Below, piece after piece: positions 30,678-39,469 of a DNA stretch of 39,609 bases. The position numbers and the translations under genes were made by a program. Position 1 is the first letter of the stretch. The number at the start of each line of letters is the position of its first letter. The stretch is from an uncultured Flavobacteriales bacterium (GTDB lineage: Bacteria > Bacteroidota > Bacteroidia > Flavobacteriales_D > Sanyastnellaceae): contig CAJQLF010000030.1 in assembly GCA_905479115.1 (NCBI GenBank), forward strand, positions 1 through 39,609, in the 5' to 3' direction. Below the pieces are notes generated by a model. It made no database searches and was not told where the DNA came from. It saw only the letters and a list, made by a program, of their open reading frames with translations.

Positions 30678-31592
30678 ATGCCGGCCCACCCCATTCACCT
30701 TTTGATTTTTGGAGTCGTCCTCACAACCGCATTCGGTTGCAGGCCAGATGAGTTCGTGTACTCGGATAATCCGGTGCCGCATTACGACGAAATCTCAACA
30801 ATTCTCGTAAAGAATTACGTCAATCGGATGTACATCGACCTCATCGGACGGGAACCGACCGATACTGAAATGGACAGGGACGTTGTCCTCTTGGAGGGAG
30901 ACACCTTGAGCCCCGAAGTGCGTTTGGCCGTGATCAACACCTTGGTTTCTGGCACAGACTCCCTTGATGGCACGACCTACCGAACACTTTACTACGAGAA
31001 ACTTTACACAGATCTCAAGGCACGCTTTCTCGAAGGCGCTTCCGACGCCGTGCTCAATGAACGCTACGGACTCGCTCGCAGCATGGCCGTCAACGACAGC
31101 CTCAACGGCAATTGGGCGGGATATTCCATGAATCAAGCCCGCGCAGAGCGGTTCCTTGCCGTGCTCGAATGCCCAGTCGATATGGAGCTGCAGGAAATCG
31201 ATGTTCGCGAAGCGTGTGCGCGGATGATTTGGAATGGAGTGTACGACCAAATCAACATGAACAGCTTCAACTTCGTCAATGCCACATTTGATGATTTGTA
31301 CCAGCGGTTCCCAACCCAGGCCGAATTTGACGTTTCCTACGACATCATAGAGTACAACCAGCCCAGCCTGTTGTTTGGCATGTCCGCAAACGATAAACCC
31401 AGCTACATCGACGCCATGGTATGGAACCCCGAATGGGATGAAGGCATGGTGCGCTGGCAGTTCCGCAGCTTTCTTGCGCGGGATCCTTCTGACGCTGAGG
31501 TCCTGGAGGCGAATGCTGATTTTCTCTTGAATCTTCAAACGGCCGACATTCAGCGTTACATCCTTCAATCCGATGAATATGCTGGTTTCTAA
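30678..31592 (+). CDS. Lipoprotein with DUF1549-like 'R.PT..E' repeats, unknown function
   Basis: The product is 304 residues with a lipoprotein signal (MPAHPIHLLIFGVVLTTAFGC, lipid Cys21). The mature part is mostly helical. The segment 'VKNYVNRMYIDLIGREPTDTEMD' recalls the start of planctomycete DUF1549 ('RLYLDLTGLPPTPEE'). Two further units share the pattern: 'FDDLYQRFPTQAEF' and 'RSFLARDPSDAEV'. It ends 'YILQSDEYAGF', much like the next protein (LSDEYRYY). I do not know a function. It opens a chain of seven overlapping genes and overlaps the next by 20 bases. With a Tat-exported DUF1501 protein and a cytochrome in the same operon, a periplasmic or surface complex is likely. Confidence 0.75.
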   Translation: MPAHPIHLLIFGVVLTTAFGCRPDEFVYSDNPVPHYDEISTILVKNYVNRMYIDLIGREPTDTEMDRDVVLLEGDTLSPEVRLAVINTLVSGTDSLDGTTYRTLYYEKLYTDLKARFLEGASDAVLNERYGLARSMAVNDSLNGNWAGYSMNQARAERFLAVLECPVDMELQEIDVREACARMIWNGVYDQINMNSFNFVNATFDDLYQRFPTQAEFDVSYDIIEYNQPSLLFGMSANDKPSYIDAMVWNPEWDEGMVRWQFRSFLARDPSDAEVLEANADFLLNLQTADIQRYILQSDEYAGF

Positions 31593-32082
31593 CCCCACTC
31601 GAACATTGTGGATGGCGCTGATCGTGCTCCTGTTGGTGGCGCCTGGCTGTCGGCCTGAGCCGGACGTTTCGTTCGAATTGCAAGGGCTCGAGGTGACACC
31701 GGGCTTTGCTACAAAGGACCGACTCAAGACGAATGAACAGTGGGTCGCCATCGTGCACACGAATTTATTTCAAGCCGGCATGCCCGCGAATGACTTGTAC
31801 AACGCTGCGCGCGTTTTTGAGTCCATCGGGGACCAAAGCATCGCACGGGAAGTCCTCCTCAGCAACTTTTTCAATCAACCGGACCTCGACCTCTTGACCC
31901 GCGAAGAGATGCTGGAGGATTTGGACGCCTTCATCGATGAGACCTATTTGCGGTTTTACACCCGGTTTCCGACGCAAGCGGAACGAACGTTTGTTCGGGA
32001 ATTTGTCCTGAACAACCCGGGTATGACCCCGGAACTGGTTTACATGTCCTTCTCGTTATCTGACGAATACCGTTACTACTGA
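31573..32082 (+). CDS. Lipoprotein paralogue of the preceding gene, unknown function
   Basis: The product has 169 residues with a lipoprotein signal (TLWMALIVLLLVAPGC). The C-terminal 'FIDETYLRFYTRFPTQAERTFVREFVLNN' repeats the 'LY.R.PT.AE' unit of the upstream lipoprotein, and the last residues (FSLSDEYRYY) match that protein's end, so the two are related by partial duplication. The start ATG (31573, with another at 31579) lies inside the end of the upstream gene. The stop TGA shares one base with the start of the DUF1501 gene. The role is unknown; joint action with the neighbouring exported proteins is inferred from coupling. Confidence 0.75.
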   Translation: MNMLVSNPTRTLWMALIVLLLVAPGCRPEPDVSFELQGLEVTPGFATKDRLKTNEQWVAIVHTNLFQAGMPANDLYNAARVFESIGDQSIAREVLLSNFFNQPDLDLLTREEMLEDLDAFIDETYLRFYTRFPTQAERTFVREFVLNNPGMTPELVYMSFSLSDEYRYY

Positions 32083-33425
32083 TGAAAAAGAGCACGACCC
32101 GACGGGAGTTCATCAAAAAGGCTGGCCTCGCCGCAGCGGGCATTTCGTTTGCCCCCTATATTTTGCCGAGCGGCCGACTGTTTGCTCCCACCGGCAATCG
32201 CTCGTCTGAGCACGTGGTCATGGTCGCCTTTGCTGGAGGCGTGCGTCAACAAGAATCGGTTTTAAAACGCTACCTCGATGACAGCCAAGGCGAGCCGTAT
32301 CCCGGCAACATCATGTACAACATGTTCTCGGGTGCAGCCCCTGAAAACAAAATTGTCTACGGGACAGGTACAGGCGGTTTGAACCCCATCCCCGCCATTC
32401 TCTCCAATTCCCTGGAATCGCAAGGAACGGTATTCAAAGAAGTCACCGCATTGAGTGCTGGCCATTTTGGCGGACTCAATAGCTTGGTGCAGGGATCCAC
32501 CACCACCACACAAGGACTGAAGCAGCGGCCTATCAATCCCACCATCTTTGAGTATTTGCGTCGACACGGGGGCTATTCAGCGACGGACACGTGGTTTGTG
32601 GGCAATGGCATCGGCAATTCAACGCCCTTGTTGAACCACAGCGCTCACCCCGATTACGGCGCGGATTATGCAGGCAATTTTTTCGCACCCACCGTGACCT
32701 TCAGCGACATCGGAGCCCAGTTCATGGCCGACGCCAAGATTTACCATCCCGAAAACGAACTCGCTCCCATGTACAAACTGCAAACCTTCCTGGATTTGCA
32801 ATTTCAAGCATTGACATCGGCAGGCGGCTCCATTGGAAATTCCGAAGAGGAGAAGCAAAACATCAAGGCGTTCATGGAAGCGATGTACGCCAAAGTGGCC
32901 GCCGGCACCTTGGACCTGCCGCCAGTCACGGACAACGGCGATCTGTATACCATGGCCTTTGCTGTGGAAGTTCTAAAATGGTTCAAGCCTGCCTTCATGA
33001 TGGTCAATCTCAGCGCTGTCGATTCGTGTCATTCAAACTTTTCAGGTTACTTGGGGAGCCTGCACCGAGCGGACCACGCCGTGGGACATTTGTGGAACAA
33101 AATCCAAACCGACATCCCAGAAATGTCGGGGCAAACCACCTTACTCTGCACCCCGGAATGCGGCAGAAACCTCCAGCCCAATAACATCTTGGACCAAAAC
33201 GAATGGCTCTCTTACGATCACAGCGACGCGAATTCTCTGCGTGTTTGGACGCTCCTCGCGGGACCCTCCATTCCAGCTGGTCTATCCGTGGGCAGCGAGA
33301 ACAATCCGGTAGGCCTCGTCTCCGACACCATGATGACCGTTGCAGATTTGCTGGGCGTACAGCCTGAAGTGCAGGCCGCTGGCATGACGGCTTCAGGGAC
33401 CACAAGTTTGCTCGACCAGCTATGA
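32082..33425 (+). CDS. Tat-exported DUF1501-like protein
   Basis: This 447-residue protein opens with a twin-arginine signal (STTRREFIKKAGLAAAGISFAP, Arg7-Arg8), so it is exported folded. The body resembles DUF1501, a branch of the alkaline-phosphatase/sulfatase superfamily: 'EHVVMVAFAGGVRQQES' at the position of the metal-binding strand, 'SAGHFGGLNSLVQG', 'FMMVNLSAVDSCHSNFSGYLGSLHRADHAVGHLWNKI' and 'TTLLCTPECGRNLQPN' (usual 'TLVVV.SEFGR'), then 'SYDHSDANSLRVWTLLAGP'. In planctomycetes such genes are paired with cytochrome-DUF1549-DUF1553 genes. Phosphatase or sulfatase activity is unproven for the family. It overlaps both neighbours (1 and 4 bases). Confidence 0.82.
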   Translation: MKKSTTRREFIKKAGLAAAGISFAPYILPSGRLFAPTGNRSSEHVVMVAFAGGVRQQESVLKRYLDDSQGEPYPGNIMYNMFSGAAPENKIVYGTGTGGLNPIPAILSNSLESQGTVFKEVTALSAGHFGGLNSLVQGSTTTTQGLKQRPINPTIFEYLRRHGGYSATDTWFVGNGIGNSTPLLNHSAHPDYGADYAGNFFAPTVTFSDIGAQFMADAKIYHPENELAPMYKLQTFLDLQFQALTSAGGSIGNSEEEKQNIKAFMEAMYAKVAAGTLDLPPVTDNGDLYTMAFAVEVLKWFKPAFMMVNLSAVDSCHSNFSGYLGSLHRADHAVGHLWNKIQTDIPEMSGQTTLLCTPECGRNLQPNNILDQNEWLSYDHSDANSLRVWTLLAGPSIPAGLSVGSENNPVGLVSDTMMTVADLLGVQPEVQAAGMTASGTTSLLDQL

Positions 33426-34378
33426 GTTTCTTTGATCCACAGCACCGGTTGTCTCGCACCTTGCTCGCTGTGGTGTGCGGTTTGACATTGCTTCAATGCC
33501 GTCCCGATCCGATGCCCAACCCGTACGACGACATCGATGAAGTGCAGACCGTGATCGATGCTACTGCGCCCATCCCAGAGGGAACGTTTGCATGGCTTCA
33601 CGACCGCATGTTCCAGCCCACGTGTGCCAATTCTGGATGCCATGACGGAACGTTTGAGCCTGATTTCCGAACCATCAACTCGGCGTGGAACACGTTGGTT
33701 TGGCATCCCGTCATTTCCAATGATGCCGCCGGAAGTTTTGAATTTCGAGTGGTGCCCGAGAACGTCGCCGGCAGCTTGCTGATCGAACGGTTAACCACCT
33801 TTATTCCCAATACGTCTGGTATGATGCCCTTGTCGGTTGACCCCGGATCGGATTGGAACGACAACAAAACCGCCTACCTCGAAGCGTTGGAAACGTGGAT
33901 TGAAAATGGCGCCCTGGATGTCAACGGAAATGAACCTGTCATCGGTGACCTCTCTCCTCAAATCACCGGATTTGGAGGCTTCCCTTCGGGCAACCTAACC
34001 GATCCTTATCCCCGCAATCCTGATGCCAATTACCGATTGGAAGTCGAGGCCGGCCTGGTGGATTTATGGTTCGCCATCAACGACGATTCCACACCGCTGG
34101 ATGCGCTCGTTGCCGGATTGCGCATGGCCGCCTCTCCCGACAGCTTGGCCCAGGCCCCAGCGTGGGAAATGGACCAGCCTTTCACGTTTGATGCCGCTAA
34201 TTTCTTTGGCGGAACCAGCACGTACAGTCACCGGGTGACCCTCGATTTGACGGGGTTTCCTTCCGAAAGTACTTGGTACCTTCTGGCCACGGTAGACGAC
34301 GGCACCAATGCCATCGCCATTCCTGGGCCGGGAAGCCAACCTTATTTGGTTCCTCTCTACTCCATTTACATTCCATGA
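33422..34378 (+). CDS. Lipoprotein cytochrome c-like protein with CX4CH haem motif
   Basis: The product is 318 residues with a lipoprotein signal (LLAVVCGLTLLQC, lipid Cys26). 'FAWLHDRMFQPTCANSGCHDG' contains Cys68, Cys73 and His74: a CX4CH variant of the c-type haem site. 'NTSGMMPLSVDPG' supplies Met134/135 as a possible distal ligand, and 'LEALETWIENGA' is the usual last helix of class I cytochromes. This makes a single-haem domain at about 50-165. The C-terminal half (about 185-318) is beta-rich and unassigned. The four-residue spacing is uncommon but known in some bacterial cytochromes. The ATGA overlaps on both sides place it firmly in the seven-gene operon, probably as an electron-transfer or sensing part. 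Confidence 0.78.
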   Translation: MSFFDPQHRLSRTLLAVVCGLTLLQCRPDPMPNPYDDIDEVQTVIDATAPIPEGTFAWLHDRMFQPTCANSGCHDGTFEPDFRTINSAWNTLVWHPVISNDAAGSFEFRVVPENVAGSLLIERLTTFIPNTSGMMPLSVDPGSDWNDNKTAYLEALETWIENGALDVNGNEPVIGDLSPQITGFGGFPSGNLTDPYPRNPDANYRLEVEAGLVDLWFAINDDSTPLDALVAGLRMAASPDSLAQAPAWEMDQPFTFDAANFFGGTSTYSHRVTLDLTGFPSESTWYLLATVDDGTNAIAIPGPGSQPYLVPLYSIYIP

Positions 34379-34833
34379 TCAGCAGGCATTTCAACGGAAT
34401 ATGGATCGCTACCGCCTTGAGCACCATGCTGTTCGCATGCAAGCCAGATGAGCCGAGCCCGGTCGCTCCAGAAATTTCCATCCTGGAAGTCGCGCCCACT
34501 ACGGTGGGAGCCTACGAGCATCCCATTGAAGTAACGTTGCATTACCGCGATGCGCAGGGCGACCTCGGCGAAGCCGATCCCGACTCGGCATCTCTGCGTG
34601 TGCGTGATTCTCGCTTGAATGCAGACGATTGGTATCACGTGCCTCCCTTGACCCCCAATCAAATGGAACTGAGCATCGAAGGAGACTTTTTGGTCCAAAT
34701 CCCACCGCTGTTTCTCTTGGGCAATGGAGACCAAGAAACCACCACCCTGAGCTTTCAATTGTACGACCGTGCAGGCAACGCCTCCAACGAGGTAACCTCC
34801 GAAACCATCCTCATTTTAGACACCTTGCGATGA
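34375..34833 (+). CDS. Small lipoprotein, beta-sandwich-like, unknown function
   Basis: The start at 34375 overlaps the previous stop (ATGA) and gives a lipoprotein signal (IWIATALSTMLFAC, lipid Cys22); the longer frame from 34273 lies inside the previous gene and is not credible. The 152-residue product has a single domain resembling an Ig-like or cadherin-like fold: 'ISILEVAPTTVGAYEHPIEVTLHYRDAQGDLGEADPDS', then 'TLSFQLYDRAGNASNEVTS', with acidic loops that could bind calcium. I know Bacteroidota proteins with this 'YRD..GDLG' pattern, but none has an assigned function. Its stop overlaps the adhesin start by 4 bases. Confidence 0.75.
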   Translation: MISRHFNGIWIATALSTMLFACKPDEPSPVAPEISILEVAPTTVGAYEHPIEVTLHYRDAQGDLGEADPDSASLRVRDSRLNADDWYHVPPLTPNQMELSIEGDFLVQIPPLFLLGNGDQETTTLSFQLYDRAGNASNEVTSETILILDTLR

Positions 34834-37800
34834 AGAGACTGCTGTTGTTCGCGGTGTGCTGCGCAATGGCGACCCCCCGAGGTTGGAGCCAAGTCGAGTA
34901 CGTCATGGATAATTTAGTCGTATCCGACTGCTTCGGGCAACTGGTGGATTCAGGTGAAGGAGAAGAATACAGCTCCAACGAAAACCTCGTCTTTACTGTA
35001 GAACTGGAAAACGACATTCCCATCGTAGTCAATTTCCTCTCGTCGGTGTGCATCGAAGAGGACTTTGATTTCCTGAATATTTGGGACGGCGAGGCCGATT
35101 CGGGCAACCTGCTTGCGAGCGTTACCGGCACGGGATTCGTCCCCCCATCCGTTACCGCCAATTCAGGAACTGTGACGCTGGTCTTTACATCTGACAACAG
35201 CCTGAATCTATGTGGCTTTGAATTGGAATGGATCGGACAAGCTCCGGTTCCTGTTCCTCCTGCCATCACAGTGGCCACCTCCCCGGATTGTGGAGCCACC
35301 GAAATGACATTTTTATTCAGTGAAACCGTGGGGTGCACCGACGTGTCGCTGGATTCATTGGAAGTACTCAGCGGAGACCAGGAAGCATGGGACCTCGCAG
35401 GAGCCTCCCTCAATTGCATCGGAGACAGTGCCCTGGGACTGACGGTGCCCTTCGCAGAGCCCATAACTGGCAATTGCTCCTGGGATCTAATCCTGCCACT
35501 GGGATTGCGCGATGCGTGCGATTCATTGCATGCTTTTGACGTCCCCTTTTTGGCCACCCTCTCGGCCTGTCCCATTCAAGGAACTTGGGCCATCGACGGC
35601 ACTGCGTGTGTGGGTGAGTGTGTGAATGTATTTTGGCAGCCAGCCGGATGTTTGGAGCATGTGACAGAGTGGAGTGCTGGATCAATTGGCACCCCCATCC
35701 CTTCATCAGAACTTCCAGAGGGAGCAGCTACGGGTATCACGGTTTGTTTCCTCGATGCCGATACCGTTTCACTGGAATTGAATGTGGAACAGCCCCTCAA
35801 TGGGTTAAACGAAGTCCTCCTTTTCACCATCGCAGCGCAATCCATCACCTTTAGCAGTCTGTTAGAGGAACCCATCTGCAGCGCGAGCGGAGACGTGGAA
35901 TTGATCATCAGTCCTTCCGGAGGAACGTGGGATGGGCCCACTTATTTCGAAGACGGTACGTGGTGGTTGGATGCGGCGACGGCGGGGATTTCTGCCGTGT
36001 CGAATGGCACCGATCCGCCTGTTCAACCGCTGACTTACACAACCGCAGAGGGCTGCACCCTCGATACCGTCGCCTCTATGCAATACATCGAAGCAGGATT
36101 GGACTTGAGCACCTGCTTGGGCGGTGATCCCATCGCGCTCTCGGGCGCCTCCAACCTGCCCGCAACATGGTTTGGATACAGCACTCCAGCTGGCCAATTC
36201 ACTCCTGATTCGATTGGTGTTTTTGAATTAATCTATGCCTCAGGCGGGTGCGCTGATACCCTCGAGGTGGAAGTGGTGCCCGACCAGCCACCCATCAACC
36301 TGGGAAACATCTGCCAAACGGCGGGTTGGCAGGAATTCCCAGAGATGGATGCCATTGGGTACTGGACGGGGCCGGGAGCAAACGATGAAGGGTTTGAGCC
36401 AGAATCCGTCACACCTGGTTACGCCATCTGGCTGTATCAATTGGTGGGATGCAATCAACTGGCGGAAGCCAACATCCTCGCCATTGACATCGGAATGGAA
36501 TCGTTCACCAGTTGCCCCGAACAAGCTCCTTTCTTCCCCGCTCCAGACGCTGCTCCAGCGGGCGGCAATTGGTCGGGGGTTGGCATCGCTTCCAACGGGT
36601 GGTTCAATCCTGGAAACGCCCCCGAAGGATGGGGACAACAACTCATCTATACCGCTCCCAACGGCTGCCCTGACACATTGATTGCGCACAACATTACCAC
36701 GGACGTTGCATCCGTGTTTGAAACCTGTAACAGCGCTCCTTCCGTGGACTTGCATGACGCGAGCATCTCTGCTGTTCCGTGGTGTGGAACTTGGAGCGGC
36801 GATTGGCCCGGTGCGGGAATTACACCTGTAGTCGGCGGTGCTGGATCGAGCCTAGGTTTAAGTGTGAGCTCCTGGTGCGATTGGAACCTGCACCCCGATG
36901 AACTTGCACCGGGGCTGTACACATTGACATTCACCGCCAACACCTGTTCGGACGCGCTGCAACTGGAGGTTTTTCCCTCAGAACTCAACCTGGATCCGGT
37001 GCTTGTCTGCAGTGATGCCGATCCACTAAACTTGGCCGATGAGGATTGGCCCTTGGGTGGATGGTGGAACGGAAGTGGTGTGAACGGAGCGACCGGTGTG
37101 CTCACACCCAACGCCGCTTCCTCGGGCTGGCAAGACGTCAGCTGGACGGCTCCTGGCGGATGTGTGGATTATGTCCAAGTCAATGTTGAGGCTTGGCAAC
37201 AAGCTGCCTTTAATGGCCTCGAACCCATTTGGTGCTACCAAGAACAAGCCTGGGACCCCAACCTCTTTCCCGCAACGGGCACGTCATGGACCTTGGATGA
37301 CGAACCGATGACTGACCTGTGGATTGCCAGCATTGACACGGGATTGCATTCGTTGACGATCCAGTGGAATGGAGCCGCTTGTTCATCTCAAGACACGGTC
37401 ACCTTCACCATGCTCCCGCCGTTACAGGTTTCGCTGAGCGTCAGCGACTCGACGTTATGTCCTGGTACAGCCACCACTGCAGGAGCAGAAGTTTCCGGCG
37501 GGCGGTTACCGGATGTCTTGCCAACGTGGTCGTGGTCCCATGGCGGATTTGAAATCGCGACCACAACATACGTCAGTGATTCAAGCGGATACTTGATCGT
37601 AACCGCTATGGATGGATGCTCCGATCCGGCGTACGATTCGGTCTGGGTCGAGGCCATTCCCGCTGCCACATTTGCCCTTGATTTTGGGGATACGCTGTGC
37701 TTTGGAGATCCCTCGAGCGTTTTGTTTACATCAAGCACACCAGGATATGGATTGTGGTGGGATGGACAGCAAGTTGACGCTGACTACGTGAATGCTGACA

Positions 37801-38471
37801 CCAGCCAGTGGATCCTCAATGGAAGTGCCGGCAATCAAATCCCTTGGCTATTGAGCCATACCGAACATGGATGCACGACTGGATCAGAAGCCATTCCACC
37901 GGCCTACAGCCCGGTAAGCGCTGGATTTTCGGTCAATCCCGGTGTGGAATGCATTGCCTGGGATTTTCTGCCCTTGCAGCTCATTGATTACAGCCAATTT
38001 GCGACTTCGGGATGGTGGACCATCACCGAATCGGCTCCCAACGGAACAGAAACAGCCATTTGGAGTGCACCGTATACAGGAAACTCCACCCCTACCTGGA
38101 CACCGGACCAACCCGGGGAATACACAGCCCTGCTTCAAATCGAAAACGAAGGCGGGTGTACCGCAACGGATTCAGCTAACGTGTGCATTCATGCCCCGGT
38201 CAACTGGTTCCTAGCCGATCAATTTTCACCGAATGGTGACCTTTTGAATGATGTCCTAGTGGTGCGTTCTGAGCCCTTGGATGCATTCGAAATGATGGTA
38301 TTCAACCGATGGGGAGAATTGGTTTGGCAAACAGTGGACCCGACGGATGGGTGGGATGGCCAATGGCGCAATCGGCCAGCTCCCTCCGCTGTTTATGCCG
38401 TGCGCCTCAGCATGGACTTTCAGGATGGAACACGGATCAAAACAACGCAACATGTCACGTTGGTTCGGTAA
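34830..38471 (+). CDS. Giant T9SS type B adhesin: CUB-like domain, Ig-like repeats, CHU_C
   Basis: From the ATG at 34830 (overlapping the upstream TGA) the protein has 1213 residues and a signal peptide (MKRLLLFAVCCAMATPRGWS). Residues about 24-137 are CUB-like ('SDCFGQLVDSGEG', 'FDFLNIWDGEADSGNLLASVTG', 'VTLVFTSDNS'). About 330-1130 hold degenerate 80-110-residue units of the form 'GG.W.G.G....G.F.P......W....Y....GC.D', seen for instance around 'PAGGNWSGVGIASNGWFNP' and 'PLGGWWNGSGVNGATGVLTP'. The last about 85 residues are a gliding-motility-associated C-terminal domain (FSPNGDLLNDVLVV, MMVFNRWGELVWQ). It should be exported by T9SS and displayed on the surface. A PorP/SprF-like gene follows directly, a pairing typical of type B cargo. 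Confidence 0.9.
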   Translation: MKRLLLFAVCCAMATPRGWSQVEYVMDNLVVSDCFGQLVDSGEGEEYSSNENLVFTVELENDIPIVVNFLSSVCIEEDFDFLNIWDGEADSGNLLASVTGTGFVPPSVTANSGTVTLVFTSDNSLNLCGFELEWIGQAPVPVPPAITVATSPDCGATEMTFLFSETVGCTDVSLDSLEVLSGDQEAWDLAGASLNCIGDSALGLTVPFAEPITGNCSWDLILPLGLRDACDSLHAFDVPFLATLSACPIQGTWAIDGTACVGECVNVFWQPAGCLEHVTEWSAGSIGTPIPSSELPEGAATGITVCFLDADTVSLELNVEQPLNGLNEVLLFTIAAQSITFSSLLEEPICSASGDVELIISPSGGTWDGPTYFEDGTWWLDAATAGISAVSNGTDPPVQPLTYTTAEGCTLDTVASMQYIEAGLDLSTCLGGDPIALSGASNLPATWFGYSTPAGQFTPDSIGVFELIYASGGCADTLEVEVVPDQPPINLGNICQTAGWQEFPEMDAIGYWTGPGANDEGFEPESVTPGYAIWLYQLVGCNQLAEANILAIDIGMESFTSCPEQAPFFPAPDAAPAGGNWSGVGIASNGWFNPGNAPEGWGQQLIYTAPNGCPDTLIAHNITTDVASVFETCNSAPSVDLHDASISAVPWCGTWSGDWPGAGITPVVGGAGSSLGLSVSSWCDWNLHPDELAPGLYTLTFTANTCSDALQLEVFPSELNLDPVLVCSDADPLNLADEDWPLGGWWNGSGVNGATGVLTPNAASSGWQDVSWTAPGGCVDYVQVNVEAWQQAAFNGLEPIWCYQEQAWDPNLFPATGTSWTLDDEPMTDLWIASIDTGLHSLTIQWNGAACSSQDTVTFTMLPPLQVSLSVSDSTLCPGTATTAGAEVSGGRLPDVLPTWSWSHGGFEIATTTYVSDSSGYLIVTAMDGCSDPAYDSVWVEAIPAATFALDFGDTLCFGDPSSVLFTSSTPGYGLWWDGQQVDADYVNADTSQWILNGSAGNQIPWLLSHTEHGCTTGSEAIPPAYSPVSAGFSVNPGVECIAWDFLPLQLIDYSQFATSGWWTITESAPNGTETAIWSAPYTGNSTPTWTPDQPGEYTALLQIENEGGCTATDSANVCIHAPVNWFLADQFSPNGDLLNDVLVVRSEPLDAFEMMVFNRWGELVWQTVDPTDGWDGQWRNRPAPSAVYAVRLSMDFQDGTRIKTTQHVTLVR

Positions 38472-39453
38472 CATTCATCACGGAGCTGCTGCGGTTGTGG
38501 TCGCTCTCGCATGCTCCACGAGCATGCAAGGGCAAGATGCGTTATCGTGTTTAATCCCGGCACGTTGGGCAACTGGACAAGCAATTTCTGCCCCAAGCAG
38601 CCAAGGATTTCAGCGGTCCCTCGTTCCAAAGCTGACGGTCGACTTGTCCCACCGAAACATCGAGTTGGGCTTGGTCAATACGCCCTTCCAGACGTCGCGT
38701 TTGCATGTGAATTACGCCATACCGGAACGATCTGGTAATGGTGAAGTAGGCTGGATGGGACAAATCGAAGACGATAGAGAAGGCGAGTCTTTGCAGCGTC
38801 TTCGCATCGTGGCGGGGGCCTATAAAAAAGTCAAACTGGACAGAAACCGCTACTTCTCCGCAGCGCTGCAGCTGGGTTATGGCCGGCGGGCTTGGCGAAA
38901 TTCGGGACTGTGGGACAGCCAGTTCCTCCAGAATCCCGTTGCACCCGAGTTGGCCGAGTCGGGCGAATCTTCCGCCATTGGAGCGACCAACTACCTTGAA
39001 ACCGGCATTGAACTCGGCTTTCAAAGTCTTCAATTCACTGCTGTTTACCGCGCCCTGCACGCTCCGGTTGACCAAGGCTTTTTTAGATACACCGAGGATC
39101 CTTATGCACTTCGGCATACCGTTTTGCTCAGCCGCCATCAGGAAATCCTTGGCGCGAGCTTTCCCATGCGCAATTTGAGCTGGTTGGAGATGGAGCGGCA
39201 AGCCGGTGCTCAACTGCTGTCACTTGGCACGATGTTCACCGTGTCTGTGGGGGAAGACTCTCAATTCACCGACCTCAAATCGGCCACCCGCATCGGGCTG
39301 GGTGCTGTTTACCGGAGTACCGGGCAAATTGCACCCGTCTTATCGTGCCAATTTGAACGAAGATGGACCTGTTGGGTTGCCCCAGAAATGGCGGTCGGGA
39401 TCAACTCCATCCGATCAGGTTGGAACGCCGGCATGCGCGTGCAACTGAACTGA
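38452..39453 (+). CDS. PorP/SprF-like outer-membrane protein
   Basis: The best start is the ATG at 38452, inside the last 20 bases of the adhesin gene, giving a signal sequence (HHGAAAVVVALACSTSMQGQ) and a 333-residue product; frames from 38347 lie within the adhesin. The mature protein starts 'DALSCLIPARWATGQAI', and is rich in alternating aromatic and polar strands ('RYFSAALQLGYGRRAWRN', 'LETGIELGFQSLQFTAVYRAL', 'GWNAGMRVQLN'), consistent with an outer-membrane barrel of the PorP/SprF family. That family partners specifically with type B (CHU_C) cargo and helps hold it on the surface. Motifs are diverged, so the call rests partly on position after the CHU_C gene. Confidence 0.65.
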   Translation: MSRWFGNIHHGAAAVVVALACSTSMQGQDALSCLIPARWATGQAISAPSSQGFQRSLVPKLTVDLSHRNIELGLVNTPFQTSRLHVNYAIPERSGNGEVGWMGQIEDDREGESLQRLRIVAGAYKKVKLDRNRYFSAALQLGYGRRAWRNSGLWDSQFLQNPVAPELAESGESSAIGATNYLETGIELGFQSLQFTAVYRALHAPVDQGFFRYTEDPYALRHTVLLSRHQEILGASFPMRNLSWLEMERQAGAQLLSLGTMFTVSVGEDSQFTDLKSATRIGLGAVYRSTGQIAPVLSCQFERRWTCWVAPEMAVGINSIRSGWNAGMRVQLN

Positions 39454-39469
39454 TTTGATTTATTCGAGG

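Noticed and set aside
29173-31760. Minus-strand frames of 171-321 codons opposite the SulP and operon genes
   Set aside because: They are Gln/His/Arg-rich shadows without signals or motifs, opposite clearly coding genes.
34273-34829. Long upstream extensions of the small lipoprotein (34273) and the adhesin (34629)
   Set aside because: They read through the preceding genes in another frame; ATGs at 34375 and 34830 overlap the previous stops and begin proper signal sequences.
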